From: Lingula anatina
Lineage: Eukaryota; Brachiopoda; Lingulata; Lingulida; Lingulidae
Length of the DNA: 64,000 bases
Assembly (NCBI RefSeq): GCF_001039355.2
Contig: NW_019775413.1
Location: forward strand, 109,237-173,236
Direction of reading: 5' to 3'
Made by a program: the position numbers and the translations under genes
Part shown: piece by piece, positions 12,242-30,712 of the stretch
How the letters are laid out: each line of letters begins with the position of its first letter
How positions within the stretch are numbered: position 1 is the first letter of the stretch
The notes under the pieces: generated by a model
Database searches by the model: none
Told to the model about the DNA's origin: nothing
Seen by the model: the letters and a program-made list of their open reading frames with translations, nothing else

Positions 12242-12539
12242 ACTTGCCATTTAATATGGAATATTTCAGTTTTGAAGGTATGCCTAGGTAAAAATGCGTT
12301 CTTTTTAAAAAAAACCTCCGATCTAATATAAGATATGTGAATGGAAAACTGTGTAGTCAGGTGTGTCGCTACCAATTAACTGAATACCAGGTTTGTTGCG
12401 CTGCTGTATCATGTAATATGCAGTGATTTAATTTGGTAGTGCTCCTTTGGGTAGGTCAAAGCTTGGCTTTGGCAAAGCATGGTTCTGTCAAAAATCCATA
12501 TGTCGGCAACTACTGCATAGAAATTTTGGAATTTTGCAT

Positions 12540-13440
12540 GCAAGTGGTCGGTTTTGCCGTGTGTAAAATGAGCAATGCAGTCCTTTACAAATTCGTTAAT
12601 CTGTGGCAGAATGGCACCAAAAAGACAGACATTGCCAGGCAGATAATTGCGCCAAACGAAACGGTCCGCACAGTTTTATAAAGTAATTCCCAGACTGATG
12701 TACCTACACAGAGGCAACACCCAATGTATTGAAATATTACCACCAGAGTACAGGGCCCACTGTCTTTTGGGATATGCTGTTGCAACTAAACAAAAACCAC
12801 CCAGTCCATTCAGAATGAGTGGTAAATTGCCACCAAAACGCATTTTTCAAGGCCCTTAGCGAACACCAAACTGGTTCTAGCAGGTTAAAATACCAGACGA
12901 CCTCCGAGGAACCCACTGTAAACAGTGTGCTGCGTCTAAAATGACTAGCGTGTGCTGCGTCTAAAATGACTAAGGTCATTAACAGCGTCAGTATTTGGGG
13001 TGGATATCACATTGGTGCCCAAACACTAATGGTAGTCATCGGCGTAAACCTGAACCAGATCAAATGAAGGAATAATCTGGGAACCACTTGACTACCATTT
13101 GATAGGGGGCAACTTAGGAACAATTTTAGGTTGCATGGTGAGATTTCCGGTTCACAGAGGGCGCTTTTAATAGCATATTACTTACAGAACCATGGGAATG
13201 AGCTGCTACCTTGGTCATCAAAATCGCCATATTTGAACCACATAGACAATATATGGATAGGCCATTACCAGCCAAACCAATGGCCTACATGTCCTACAAC
13301 AAAACTGGACCTAATTGGACAGATTTTGATCGATGCCTGGAATGTTATTACAGATTGAACTCTAAAAACCTATCCCAAAGAATGCATTGCCTCTTGAGAG
13401 CGCTGGTAGCAACCAGTAGAGGTCAGGCGTAACAGCGGCC
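12540..13440 (+). pseudogene. Decayed Tc1/mariner transposase relic
   Basis: Conceptual translation across frames recovers Tc1-type transposase pieces in order: a helix-turn-helix like NLWQNGTKKTDIARQI (about 12600-12650), then SVSIWGGYHIGAQT (about 12990-13030, matching the family's SVMVWGGI block), then LPWSSKSPYLNHIDNIW (about 13205-13255, matching the catalytic WP.SPDLNPIE.W block; the Glu is degenerate) and a C-terminal remnant to about 13430. Stops and frameshifts run throughout, so it is dead. A 25-bp direct duplication at 12925-12974 lies inside. Terminal repeats were not identified. Confidence 0.8.
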
Positions 13441-13750
13441 GTTACTGTGACTAGTCACTGACATGAGGGCCCTTTAATTTGTGGAGCGTGTTACTCTTTT
13501 ACAGCAATAATTTGGAAAATATGGAGATCCAAAATATCTCTTTTAATGGTTGTCGTATGACATACATGTAGAAGAGGCAATGTGTTTTTGTTTGCTTCTT
13601 TGGCAAATTGCATTAATGAACTGATATCACAATGACATCAAAGAGATAACTGAAAGTTAAAAAAACGCAACTGTAATCCTTATTTTCATTCATCAGTCAG
13701 CAAAATAAGAAGAAAACTGATGAATTTTTTTTTTTGGAAAAAAATATTGC

Positions 13751-13754
<4 letters not shown>

Positions 13755-13827
<73 letters not shown>
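13755..13827. repeat. (AT)n microsatellite
   Basis: Long TA/AT run about 50 bp before an assembly gap; probably the reason the assembly broke here. Confidence 0.95.
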
Positions 13828-13830
<3 letters not shown>

Positions 13831-13877
13831 TCATTCTTTGCTAGTGGTGCACTGCTGGGGGACCATAACAAGAATGT

Positions 13878-13914
13878 NNNNNNNNNNNNNNNNNNNNNNN
13901 NNNNNNNNNNNNNN
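13878..13914. other. Assembly gap (37 N)
   Basis: Run of 37 N. Missing carnosine synthase or DDX56 sequence could be hidden if the gap size is arbitrary. Confidence 0.99.
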
Positions 13915-14872
13915 CTTTTTTGTGGAATTTCGACCCTACCTCTATTTAGGAACAGTTTGTTTAGGGTTTGAATGAATTATTGAAGCAGGGAATACACCTA
14001 CTGCAAGAAGATATAATAAACAGAATGTGCAAATGGTTATTTAAATAAAGATTTATTTGAAGTCACTGAAAAATGATCACAAAATTAGCTTAACTAACGA
14101 TACATGCGGTGTCCCACCCCGATGAAAATTCCATCTAATCCTATCTTTCCGTATTAAAACTGTTCAATCGTCCAAGGCAGTATGTCGGTTAGTTTGTGTC
14201 ACGAAATCCATGATAATATCAGTTTTCTTAAGAATTTCACATTTATTGCTCAGCAAGGTCGATTTTTCTTCACCGCGTCCCAATGATACGTTCGCAACGC
14301 TGAAACTTCAGAGATCGATTCTTATCAGACGACTTTAAAATGCCGCGTGAAAATTATACATCGATAGCGATCTTCTTCCATACTCACTAACTGATGACGT
14401 CTTACACACGAATGGCTTCTTTTACACACTAAAAAAACAGCTCAAACTGGCGGGTGGCCCATTCTGATAACAAGTGATGCAGAGACGCTGTCGAGGCCGG
14501 ATGCGGGGGCACGCCTTTAATTTCCTAAATTTAACCGCCACGGGACTGCTATAAAGATCTTCCTTGTATGAAGGTGAGAAATACTGAGTTTCGTTTCATT
14601 TTTCTTCAATTGTTTCAACATATATGTGTATTGATTAATTCTTACCATCCGATTAGTAGGGTGACTTCGACTGAACTTTCGTTTTTCGTCTGCGTCCCAT
14701 GGTTCAGCGGTGATGCCTTATTCATGTTTTCTTGTTCTCGAAAACTCAGTATTATTGATATTGAATGATATTTTTTAGTTTTGTCTTAAATAAAGCTGCT
14801 ACGAAGTATTCAGTGCGTTAAGAATTTAACCGTCTGTAAAAAACAGCAAAAATGAATTTCTCGCGCCATTAC
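13915..14872. other. Gene-free stretch
   Basis: Moderately GC-rich around 14100-14520, otherwise AT-rich. I searched both strands for missing 5' exons of carnosine synthase and 3' exons of DDX56 and saw none. Confidence 0.5.
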
Positions 14873-17800
14873 GTAACAGGGACACATTGAAGCAAATTGA
14901 AAAATGGGTGAAGAAAACGTGCCCCAGTAATGCGTGTTTGTCGCTCATAATGCACTGTACATTGTTTGAATAAGCAACTCTGGATTATGAAGAAATGCAG
15001 TAGCTGTCTATATTATTAGATATATTTAAACCAAAATGCTGTGAAAAGCATTGCAATGAGCATTAATGTATGCTGAGATACGTTTGATCACTTTTTTCAC
15101 AAGACACATAAGGAAAGATTTTAAATGAATTTTATTTTTAGGTAATGCATTTTTATCTTTCATTTTTTTCACTTTTAGTATGAATTTTTACAAGCCTAAA
15201 AATCTTTTCACAGGTAGTATTTTTTCAACTCCAAGCTGAATCCATACAAGCATACCCCCAATGATGGCTGAGGACAACTGTAGTTCAGGTAAGATTTCAT
15301 GCTGCTTTTTTATTTCATGCCATAGTTTTTTACTTTCTTTTCCACCAGTACCAGTCTTAAACTCTACCTTTAGCTCTCCAATGAGGGATGTGTATAATAT
15401 ATTAATAACTGAATGTAAAATAAATGCAATATCCCCAGTTTAACTTGTGTTTCATGACTGTCTATTTTTGCATTATATTATAATATTTATTATTCCTTTC
15501 TATGACTATTTTAGCTGAGCCTGACAAGACCCCACTCAGAGTTTCAGCCAGATTGTACAACAGAAAAAGGCGCATATACTCAGACATTGATCGCCAAACA
15601 TCAGTGGCACCATTGGCCTCACCTGGCACGAGTGATAACATTACACCTTCTGCAAGAGAATGCGCAGATATAGAGAGAAGTTACAGGCAGAGGGACATTA
15701 TGCCAAATACCTAGAAAAACAGAGAAAAAAGGCAAAAGAATACAGGGCTAACAGGTCTGAGGAAAAGAAAAAAGCAGACAATGAAAAGAATAGGCTTCGG
15801 ACACAAAAATACCGCCAGAAAAAAAAGAGAAAGGAGAACCAGTAAATGCCAATCCAACTGTTAATACAAGATCTTCGTTAGCAGCAAAGCGAAAAAAAGA
15901 AAGAGAAAGAAAAAGAAAGTATAGATCTGCTTTGACCCCTCAGAAGAGAGCTGCAATCAACTTGAAAAGACGCAAGAGGGTGCATACTAAAACAGATGCA
16001 GCAGTTTTGGAAACTATGTCCAAGCCAGCAAACAAAGAAAATGAATATGTTAAACCTGCCTCATCAAAAGGATTCCTAAACCGAAGCACTAAGGCAAAAG
16101 CTGTCAGGAGAGTGAAACAGGTCATGCCAAAATCACCTTCCAAGTATGCCGATGTTGCAGAGTTCCTTATCAATGTTACCTCACCAAGAAGGAGAGAGGC
16201 GCTGGATTCGAAAGGGCTGTACATTACTAAAGAAAGAAAAGGCATGCAGGCCAGAGAAAACTACCACAAAGAAATGCAGAATAAGTTTAAGGAGACCAAG
16301 GCGAGTAGAAAGAAAGCAAAACTTCAAACAAAAGCAGACTACTGCCGCTTCTTCCTAGACTGCAACAGAGGAATGAAAATAGCAGATCTTCGCAAAATGC
16401 TGAATGTCAGTTGGAACTATGTAAGAAAATGCCTCTATCAGCTTGACCTTGACCAGCCAATTTCTCCTAAGAAAAGGTCAGATGCAGTACCAGCGGAACT
16501 TATTCAAATCATTCAAAACTTTCTAAATCGTGGTGACATTTGCAAGGGAAGAACCAGCTGCCAGAAATGTAGGTGCCAAGGATCAGCAGCCTCGCAGATA
16601 CATGTGTAAAACTATGAAGGAGGCGTGGGTCCAATTCAAAGAAGAGACTTCTACAAGCATATCATACTCCAAGTTCTGCTGCTTCCGCCCAAAACACACC
16701 AAGTGCATGGCAAAAGACAGGTTCAAGACTTGCTGCTGTGAATACTGTGAAAACATTACTCTAAAAAAAAAAGCAGTCAATTCAGTGCTTCAGACTGCAG
16801 GCCATGGTGAGATGTTTCTCGGAAGCAAGTTTGCAATTGCTGACATGACTTGCTGTGCGCCAAATCCAGTACTTCATCTTCACAACAAGGCCTGCATCGA
16901 CAGAGAATGTGAAAACTGTGGCATCAGTAAGTTTCATGAGGTTATGGTGCCTATGCTGGATAACCTGTCTGACACTCAAACAACATGGTCTGCATGGCGG
17001 TCTGAAAAGTCTACTTACAAGAATAAGCAAGGGACGGAAGTGACAACCAACAAGCAGGTGCTTGTAAAGATTGATGGCCCATTCTCGCAGCTCATTGCTG
17101 AACTTGAAGAAGACCTGCATACTTTTGCATGGCACTTGGCAAATTATCAGTGGCAACAGAGGCAGTTTGACAAGCTGACAAGGGATGTTCCAACCAGATG
17201 GCTGGTAATGTGCATGGACTACGGAGAGAACTTCACTTGTGCCTATCAAGATGAGGCACAGGGAGCCCACTGGAGCAGACAGCAGATCACCATCCATCCT
17301 GTTGTATGCTATTACAGATGCCCCGATCACCCTGAGGTCACGACACAGGAGACATTTTGTTTCATCTCCAATGACCTAAAACATGACAGCCATGGGGTGC
17401 AGCACTTTCAGCAACAGGCGCTGCAGACACTCCTGGAGCGTGGAATAAACGTCACACAGATTATCCACTTCAGTGATGGATGCCCCAGCCAGTACAAGGG
17501 CAAAGCCAGTTTCATTGATTTGTCATTTGCCAAAGATGACACAGGCATCCCAACAGAGAAGCACTTTTTTGGCAGCCGCCATGGCAAGGGGCCATGTGAC
17601 AGAGAAATTGGAGTTGTAAAGCGTTTAGCAAGACAGGCAGTGCTTCGCAGAAAGTGCATCATTGCTACAGCCCAAGACTTATACGAGTATGGTTGCAGCA
17701 GTCTGACAAAACCAGCAGACAATTCACACTCTCACACCTGTCGTCAGTTCTTCTTTGTTCGAGAAGGTACAATTGTGAGAGACAGGCCAGATAGAACAGG

Positions 17801-18242
17801 AGGCAAGGGCATCCCTGGAACTAGGAAGTTGCACTGTGTCCGGGGCCACTCTCCATTTATTGTGAGCTATAAGGAGCGATCCTGCTTCTGTGAAGCATGT
17901 GTGACACTTGAAGGCGAGTGTACAAACAAGTCCTTTGTTGAAGACTGGAAAGAAGTCAGCTTGAAAGTCAACAGGAGGCAAAAATGAAAAGTGCTTGTTT
18001 TACAATATCCATAGTGTTAAACCATGACAGCAAAACTATTTATTGTCATATTTATACATATAAGTATAAAATGAAAAGTTGAGTATAGACTGTCAAAATT
18101 CAGATGGATCGATCTAAGTATGGGAATCCAGTCTTAAACTTAGGTTACCCATTTTTTCGTTATCAGAGTAAAAAGATTCCTTGTATTGTACACTCTGGAA
18201 CATTCTTTAGATCAACTTTGTTCAGTGTGTGTCCCATGTAAC
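14873..18242 (+). mobile_element. Candidate ~3.4 kb DNA transposon, unassigned superfamily
   Basis: Imperfect inverted repeats bracket a single large coding region. The left end reads GTAACAGGGACACA at 14873-14886 and continues TTGAAGCAAATTGA. The right end reads TGTGTCCCATGTAAC at 18228-18242, preceded on its complement by CTGAACAAAGTTGA. Together they align over about 30 bp with a few indels. Coding sequence starts about 390 bp inside the left end and stops about 240 bp inside the right end. No clear target duplication was found, so the exact ends are uncertain. The coding part is less AT-rich than the surrounding sequence. Confidence 0.6.
15261..17987 (+). pseudogene. DDE-like transposase-family protein, frameshifted
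   Basis: Exon 1 is 15261-15288; a GTAAGA donor joins, at phase 1, an acceptor before 15515. The rest is intronless but needs three frame changes: near 15659 (one base short), in the A8 run near 15819-15826 (one base short) and near 16527-16535 (one base extra). The N-terminal third is Lys/Arg-rich (YREKLQAEGHYAKYLEKQRKK). The last 485 residues (16530-17987) are one open frame with Cys/His clusters (CCCEYCENITL; ACIDRECENCG) and a likely RNase H-fold core: MDYGENF (Asp230), HFSDGCPSQYKGK (Asp316) and HFFGSRHGKGPCDREIG (Asp357). I recognise these blocks as a protein family widespread in invertebrate genomes and usually annotated uncharacterised; transposase function is inferred. Frameshifts may be real decay or sequencing errors. 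Confidence 0.7.
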
Positions 18243-18537
18243 AGAGTTACAGTAAACAAAAATATGTGCGTTATTCCTCTGTGTTTGTCAATTCCACTTT
18301 AAAAGTGTGTGAAAGTGATGTTCCTCTCATGCTTGAAGTATATGTGGTTAATAGCAAAAATATTGTTATTATTTACATGATTATAAAAAGTTTCTGTTCC
18401 CGCGTCACTAACTTTACCGTGTCAGACATATTCACAAGTTTTATCAATAATGAAATGTGGATAGAATTCTGCAAAACCAGTTTTAAAGCATTGAGACAAC
18501 ACCCCCTTATGATTTAGACTAAAACTAAAATATTCCA

Positions 18538-18735
18538 CTAGATTTTCATTAGTTTTAGTGTCAAATATATTTCCCATGTAACGCGTCTTGGATTTGGAGG
18601 GTATAGCTGTTCAACTCTCTTGTGTGCCCTGACAAGGGCATCTGCTGTTTCCCTTTTGATGAAATGGTGAACTGTGATGGTGTAGCTATCACATTGCAAA
18701 ATTACAGCTTCCCAGATAAAGTTTGAAATTTTCGG
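18538..18735 (-). pseudogene. Orphan open segment of 65 codons, unrecognised
   Basis: Open on the minus strand from just after a TGA at 18736-18738 to a TAG at 18538-18540, with no ATG start. It contains YTITVHHFIKRETADALVRA and HKRVEQLYPPNPRR, which looks coding in composition. I cannot assign a family. It lies between the right end of the candidate transposon and the last visible DDX56 exon, but does not match DDX56. It could be a fragment of another mobile element. An 11-bp inverted repeat (ACTAAAACTAA/TTAGTTTTAGT) lies at 18519-18560. Confidence 0.3.
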
Positions 18736-18973
18736 TCAAATTCAACATTTTGTAACCACTAGCAAAGAATGACAGTCATACTAAATTCAATAAATACAGG
18801 CCAAAAGAGCAGCTGTACATTTGCATTTAACATCAATCTAAGAATAGAGTACATGATGTGAATGTTTAGCTGCACCCTGGTTCTCCACTCAAGTAAAAAA
18901 ATTTGAGAACCCATAAAATTTCCCACTCCACTAAAAAATTGGGAGCACAGATTTGCTGGTTATTACTACTTAC

Positions 18974-21728
18974 TTAATATGGTATTGGGTAAGCTGGTTT
19001 GTTTCTGGGAGCTGTGACTCTTCCAGTTTTAGTATCACCTAGAATGGTTATATTTACATAAATGAAGAAATGCACTAAAACTCTGAGCATTACAATGTAT
19101 TAAAGAGTTAATAAATATCAGACGCTCAGTAAGTATCTCCATGCACAAACAAATATAAGACTCTATGACAATGATTATGAGTCAAAACTATTAATCATAA
19201 ATACTTACAGGATTATGTAGCACCAATTTCTTCAGTGTCCTGACATCTTCACTCAACGTAGCTGACATCAGAAATGCCTGGTAAATTTTGGGTAAGTGAC
19301 TGAAATTGTAAATATTAGTTTAAGCATCTTGTAAGGGCTGTCATTCACAGAAAAAAAAGGATTAAATGTGACTAACATTTGACATAAATTTCCTTATTTA
19401 TATATCTGTAAATAAAATTTGATAAGTTTATCTTTGTTAAGTATGTTATAGCTTCACCTTCATTAAAAATAGAACATAATTTTATTTACACCTTAAAAAT
19501 TAATGTATACACACCTGAGCAATGTTTTAATATCTGCTTCATAACCAAAGGAGAAGACCAGGTCTGCCTCATCTATGACCACCATGTCTAGAGATTCCTT
19601 AAGGTACAGGTTTTTAGCCTGGATATGGGCCAGGATTCTGCTTGGTGTTCCTATAACAATGTCTGGCTTTTCCATAAGCAATGGTCTATGAAAGTAAAGA
19701 TCAAACACCTCTAAAAACCCTCAAATCTAGATTTTAAAATGATTGTGAACAGTCTCAAGTAAACTGTATAATATGAATCCTTTTTATGAAATTGTTTCAG
19801 ATCATCATGACAGATAACAAAGACTTACAAACAATAAATATCTTAACTCACCTTTGAGCATCTAATGCCACTTGACCTGATATATCCACACATTTGACTT
19901 CTCTTGAACAGCTACTTGTCAGGTCCTAAAAGAATACAGAACATGCTCTGTCAATTATATATATCCTGAAGAGTTGGACCAGACTCTAAATAGAAAACTT
20001 TGGAATTTTACTTAACAATAAATTAACCAACTTCATCAGGCAAAAAGAGCACAAACCTCTGATTTATTTTAAAAACAGCAGGATTTCATAACTCCATAAC
20101 TGAATAACAAACTCACAATAACATTCTTGTAAGCCTGACTACACAATTCCTTAGAAGGTGTGATGACCAGTGCTTTCACTGACTGTTCCTTGGCATGCTG
20201 AAAGGTATGAACAATAATTATAACAAATGCTCCCAATATTCAACATACCTTAAAAAATACTTTCACAGGGAAAGAGCAAATTTAAGTTAATTTTATCCAT
20301 AATTACCATAGTTTTATCTATATCTTCCAAACTTTTGCATATCTAAAATATCTAAAAAAATATTCAAAGGCTTCTCTATTTACACTAATACCTGTTTTGA
20401 GTCCAAAATTTTCTGTATAACAGGAATAGCAAAAGCTGCTGTTTTCCCTGAGCCAGTTCTTGCTCTGGCTAGAATGTCCTTTCCTTCCAGAGACAGCGGT
20501 ATTGCACGCTCCTGAATAAGGGTGGGCTTGGACCAACCAAGTTTTGCTATAGCCTTCAAGATAATATATCTAAATATAATTTCTTCCCAAAAAGTTTCAA
20601 TGTGAAAATTGTAACATACTGCATATCAACGGCTACATGCCTCTAAGTGCTACGCTGCATAAGCAGATCAGGTGATAATTATAAATTCAAGGACTCTTAG
20701 GTAGGCATTTTTGGTACTATAGGAACTTGCCTTGCCATCTGTTGTACGTCCTGAAATCACGACTCCCGACCACACACACACACACACACACACGTACACA
20801 TATACACACACAAAACCCCTCCACTTGTACTGAAATACGTCGTAACTTATACACTACTATCACACAATGTGAANAATTTTATACATAATTACCATAGTTT
20901 TATCTATATCTTCCAAACTTTTGCATATCTAAAATATCTAAAAAAATATTCAAAGGCTTCTCTATTTACACTAATACCTGTTTTGAGTCCAAAATTTTCT
21001 GTATAACAGGAATAGCAAAAGCTGCTGTTTTCCCTGAGCCAGTTCTTGCTCTGGCTAGAATGTCCTTTCCTTCCAGAGACAGCGGTATTGCACGCTCCTG
21101 AATAAGGGTGGGCTTGGACCAACCAAGTTTTGCTATAGCCTTCAAGATAATATATCTAAATATAATTTCTTCCCAAAAAGTTTCAATGTGAAAATTGTAA
21201 CATACTGCATATCAACGGCTACATGCCTCTAAGTGCTACGCTGCATAAGCAGATCAGGTGATAATTATAAATTCAAGGACTCTTAGGTAGGCATTTTTGG
21301 TACTATAGGAACTTGCCTTGCCATCTGTTGTACGTCCTGAAATCACGACTCCCGACCACACACACACACACACACACACGTACACATATACACACACAAA
21401 ACCCCTCCACTTGTACTGAAATACGTCGTAACTTATACACTACTATCACACAATGTGAAGCCACCGAAGCCTGTATTACATGTAGCCACCGGTACATGTG
21501 TCGATCAGTGTACGTGATTGTGATCGAATGGGACTGGACCTGCCCTAGTGTGTTGGCAGGTATATTTAAGTTTATAATTGAAGCTATACGTATATTGTAA
21601 TAATCTTCATAACTGTTTACAAAAACGGCGTATAATACCTTTTGAAGTCTGTCATCGAGGCCCATATCATGGAATTTGAGTAATTTCCCTTCTTCGTCTG
21701 CTTCGTTCATGTTTACAGTGGAAGGCAC
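18974..21728 (-). CDS. DDX56: DDX56-like nucleolar DEAD-box helicase, 3' truncated
   Basis: ATP-dependent RNA helicase; DDX56 acts in large ribosomal subunit assembly in the nucleolus. Exons on the minus strand: 21728-21639, 20553-20392 (a second copy at 21139-20978), 20197-20117, 19925-19852, 19685-19515, 19299-19209, 19038-18974; about 244 residues counting exon 2 once. Motifs in order: [11 protein letters not shown]-region, [12 protein letters not shown], Walker [15 protein letters not shown] (motif Ia), GTPSRI (Ib), [11 protein letters not shown] (II), FLMSATL (III), then EESQLP. The helicase C-terminal RecA2 domain (motifs IV-VI) is not found. The exon ending at 18974 has a normal donor and phase 2, so the missing exons are absent, moved or misassembled. 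Start may be 21728 or Met7 at 21710. Confidence 0.9.
20289..21459. repeat. Direct 585-bp duplication split by one N
   Basis: 20289-20873 and 20875-21459 are essentially identical at an offset of 586 bp. I noted only one mismatch (near the start), and the CA microsatellite is 23 bases long in both. Each holds a full copy of DDX56 exon 2 with its splice sites. The lone N at 20874 marks the join. This strongly suggests an uncollapsed contig overlap or haplotype copy rather than biology, though a very recent tandem duplication is not excluded. Exon 2 is phase 0-0, so a real duplicate would splice in frame. Confidence 0.9.
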
Positions 21729-21874
21729 ATGTGCTCATACGGGTTATTAAAATTTACCCTATACCCAAATTATTAAAACCCTCGTTTTCAAATCTGTAAC
21801 GTCTTATGTACGTTTCCGGAAACGATTGCAAATCGTATTGTAAGGAATAAGGTTCATACGCCATCACAGAGAAA
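21729..21874. promoter_or_regulatory. Divergent DDX56/DHX15 promoter
   Basis: Only about 146 bp separates the two outward-facing start codons. It contains a palindromic TTTCCGGAAA at 21813-21822 (an ETS-type CCGGAA core on both strands) and no TATA box at a standard place. Compact TATA-less bidirectional promoters are typical of housekeeping gene pairs; shared control is inferred from spacing. Confidence 0.6.
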
Positions 21875-28927
<7,053 letters not shown>

Positions 28928-30712
28928 CTTTACATCCTATGTAGTCAAGAGTTTGTTCAACAGACATGTACATGTAAATTCATTCAAGAACTAATCGTAA
29001 AACAAAGAAATGGTTTTTGAGATGATAAATCAAGCATGGACATTTTATTCTGAAGTTTGGCAGATGTAATATACGTAAAATATGTTCTCTACTGACAATC
29101 TCACAGTAACACCACCTTTTATTAAGAGTAAAGGTTGACAGTGAACATTTCTGGAGAACAATGAAGAGCATTGTCATTCATAACAGATCTTTCTAAAGAC
29201 TTCTCTTTTTTGCCCTTATAGTTTTATTCCCCTAAATTGTAAAAGTCATGCTAGTATGAGATACATGTTTGTTAATTGTATAGCTGAAATGAAAATTTGT
29301 TTTCAGCGAGAAGCAAATGCTAATGATAAAATGTCTTCAATGTGGTTCAATCAATATACAGTATGTACTATGGAACAAAGATTTATTGTCACATAAGCAT
29401 TTTTAGTTATTAGTTTTCACGGAACATTGCCCTTTCTATGGTGAGCATTTTGGAAACTGGCATTAACATCTTGTTGATCTGTATTAAAAATACCCCCAGT
29501 TAAACAGTTCACAAAAATGTGTTGCCAATGTATCAAAGAACACTTCAATCAGTATCTCTTGTATTCCAGTGGCAAGTCATTTTGATTTTTGGCAGCTAAA
29601 TTAATTGTCAACAGCATTAAATTAATAGATAACATACTTTTTTCACATAATTTATTTCACAGTTCACTCACTAATCTCACAAAATGGTATGATGACAAAA
29701 TAAAAACTGATTGCATTCACTGGTAATGAAAATAACTTTGCCCAAGTTACATGAATTAAATATTAAAATGGATGACACAGACGTAGGTACGTGGGATACA
29801 AATGTGCGCCACTTCTAAAAATCCACATGCTTAATAAAAGTATGTGGCAACTGCCGATAGACAATTTAATTTATGAGTACAAAATTAAGGCCTTCATATC
29901 ACTTGGAAAAAGCTGTCTGGGACTACAAGTTGGCACAAAGGTGAAAAACATTTTATCAAGTATGAAAATATCCCCTTTAATACAGTTTTTGTCCTTTATG
30001 CTTTATAAGGGGTAAACTTCAGTGACTCGTAATTGGTTAAAATTCATCCATTAAACAAATGTGGGCACAGTTGGTGATTTATAAAGCATATTCAATTTAC
30101 AGCATCATTCCACATCTTTTTATTCCAGATTAGTCAAAAAAATTTGTAGGCACCTTAAACTAATCTTATAAGCTTAACAGTCTTAATGTGTAAAAACAGT
30201 ACGTCTGACAGTGACAGCAATTACAAGAATGTGCTTTACTGCAGAAGATTGCGCCAGCAGCTATTGAACTTAACAGAAAAAAATACTGGTAAGTTTTGTA
30301 ACCAACAGAAGATTTTTTCTTACAATATGAACTTGATAACAATCAAAACATTTTTTGGGGGTACTAAAATATGCATGTTTACGTAAGACTCCATGCAAAA
30401 AGTAACCTTGAACACACTACATAGCAAAATATCCTCTCCTAAATTTACAAGTTTAATGGCCAAGAATAAATTAACAGAATTTACATTCATTCCTAGCTGA
30501 AATTATACCTCTGTTTTTTACCAGATTGGTAGATAGCTCCCCTTTACCTATAATCTGTCCCTTTGTAGCCTGATTTAAACATCTTGTGCACCGACTGGTC
30601 AAAGTAATTGCAATGTTAACTCTTCTGATGGTGTATTTCACATAAATGCCTTCTTACACAGAACTTTCATTATTGAAAAATTGGTAGTGAGTTGAAATTA
30701 TTGTTTCACTTA
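28928..30712. other. Tail-to-tail 3' UTR region of DHX15 and NTPDase
   Basis: No further gene seen. A candidate plus-strand poly-A signal AATAAA lies at 29699-29704 (DHX15, giving a ~0.8 kb 3' UTR) and a minus-strand one (TTTATT as read) at 30119-30124 for the NTPDase gene. Confidence 0.5.

Noticed and set aside
12041-12375. Ile/Tyr-repeat ORFs
   Set aside because: Translations of the (AT)n microsatellite.
16782-17330. 182-residue minus-strand ORF
   Set aside because: Antisense shadow of the transposase-like core on the plus strand.
20318-20536. 72-residue minus-strand ORF, repeated at 20904-21122
   Set aside because: Wrong frame of DDX56 exon 2; the correct frame gives the Walker A helicase exon.
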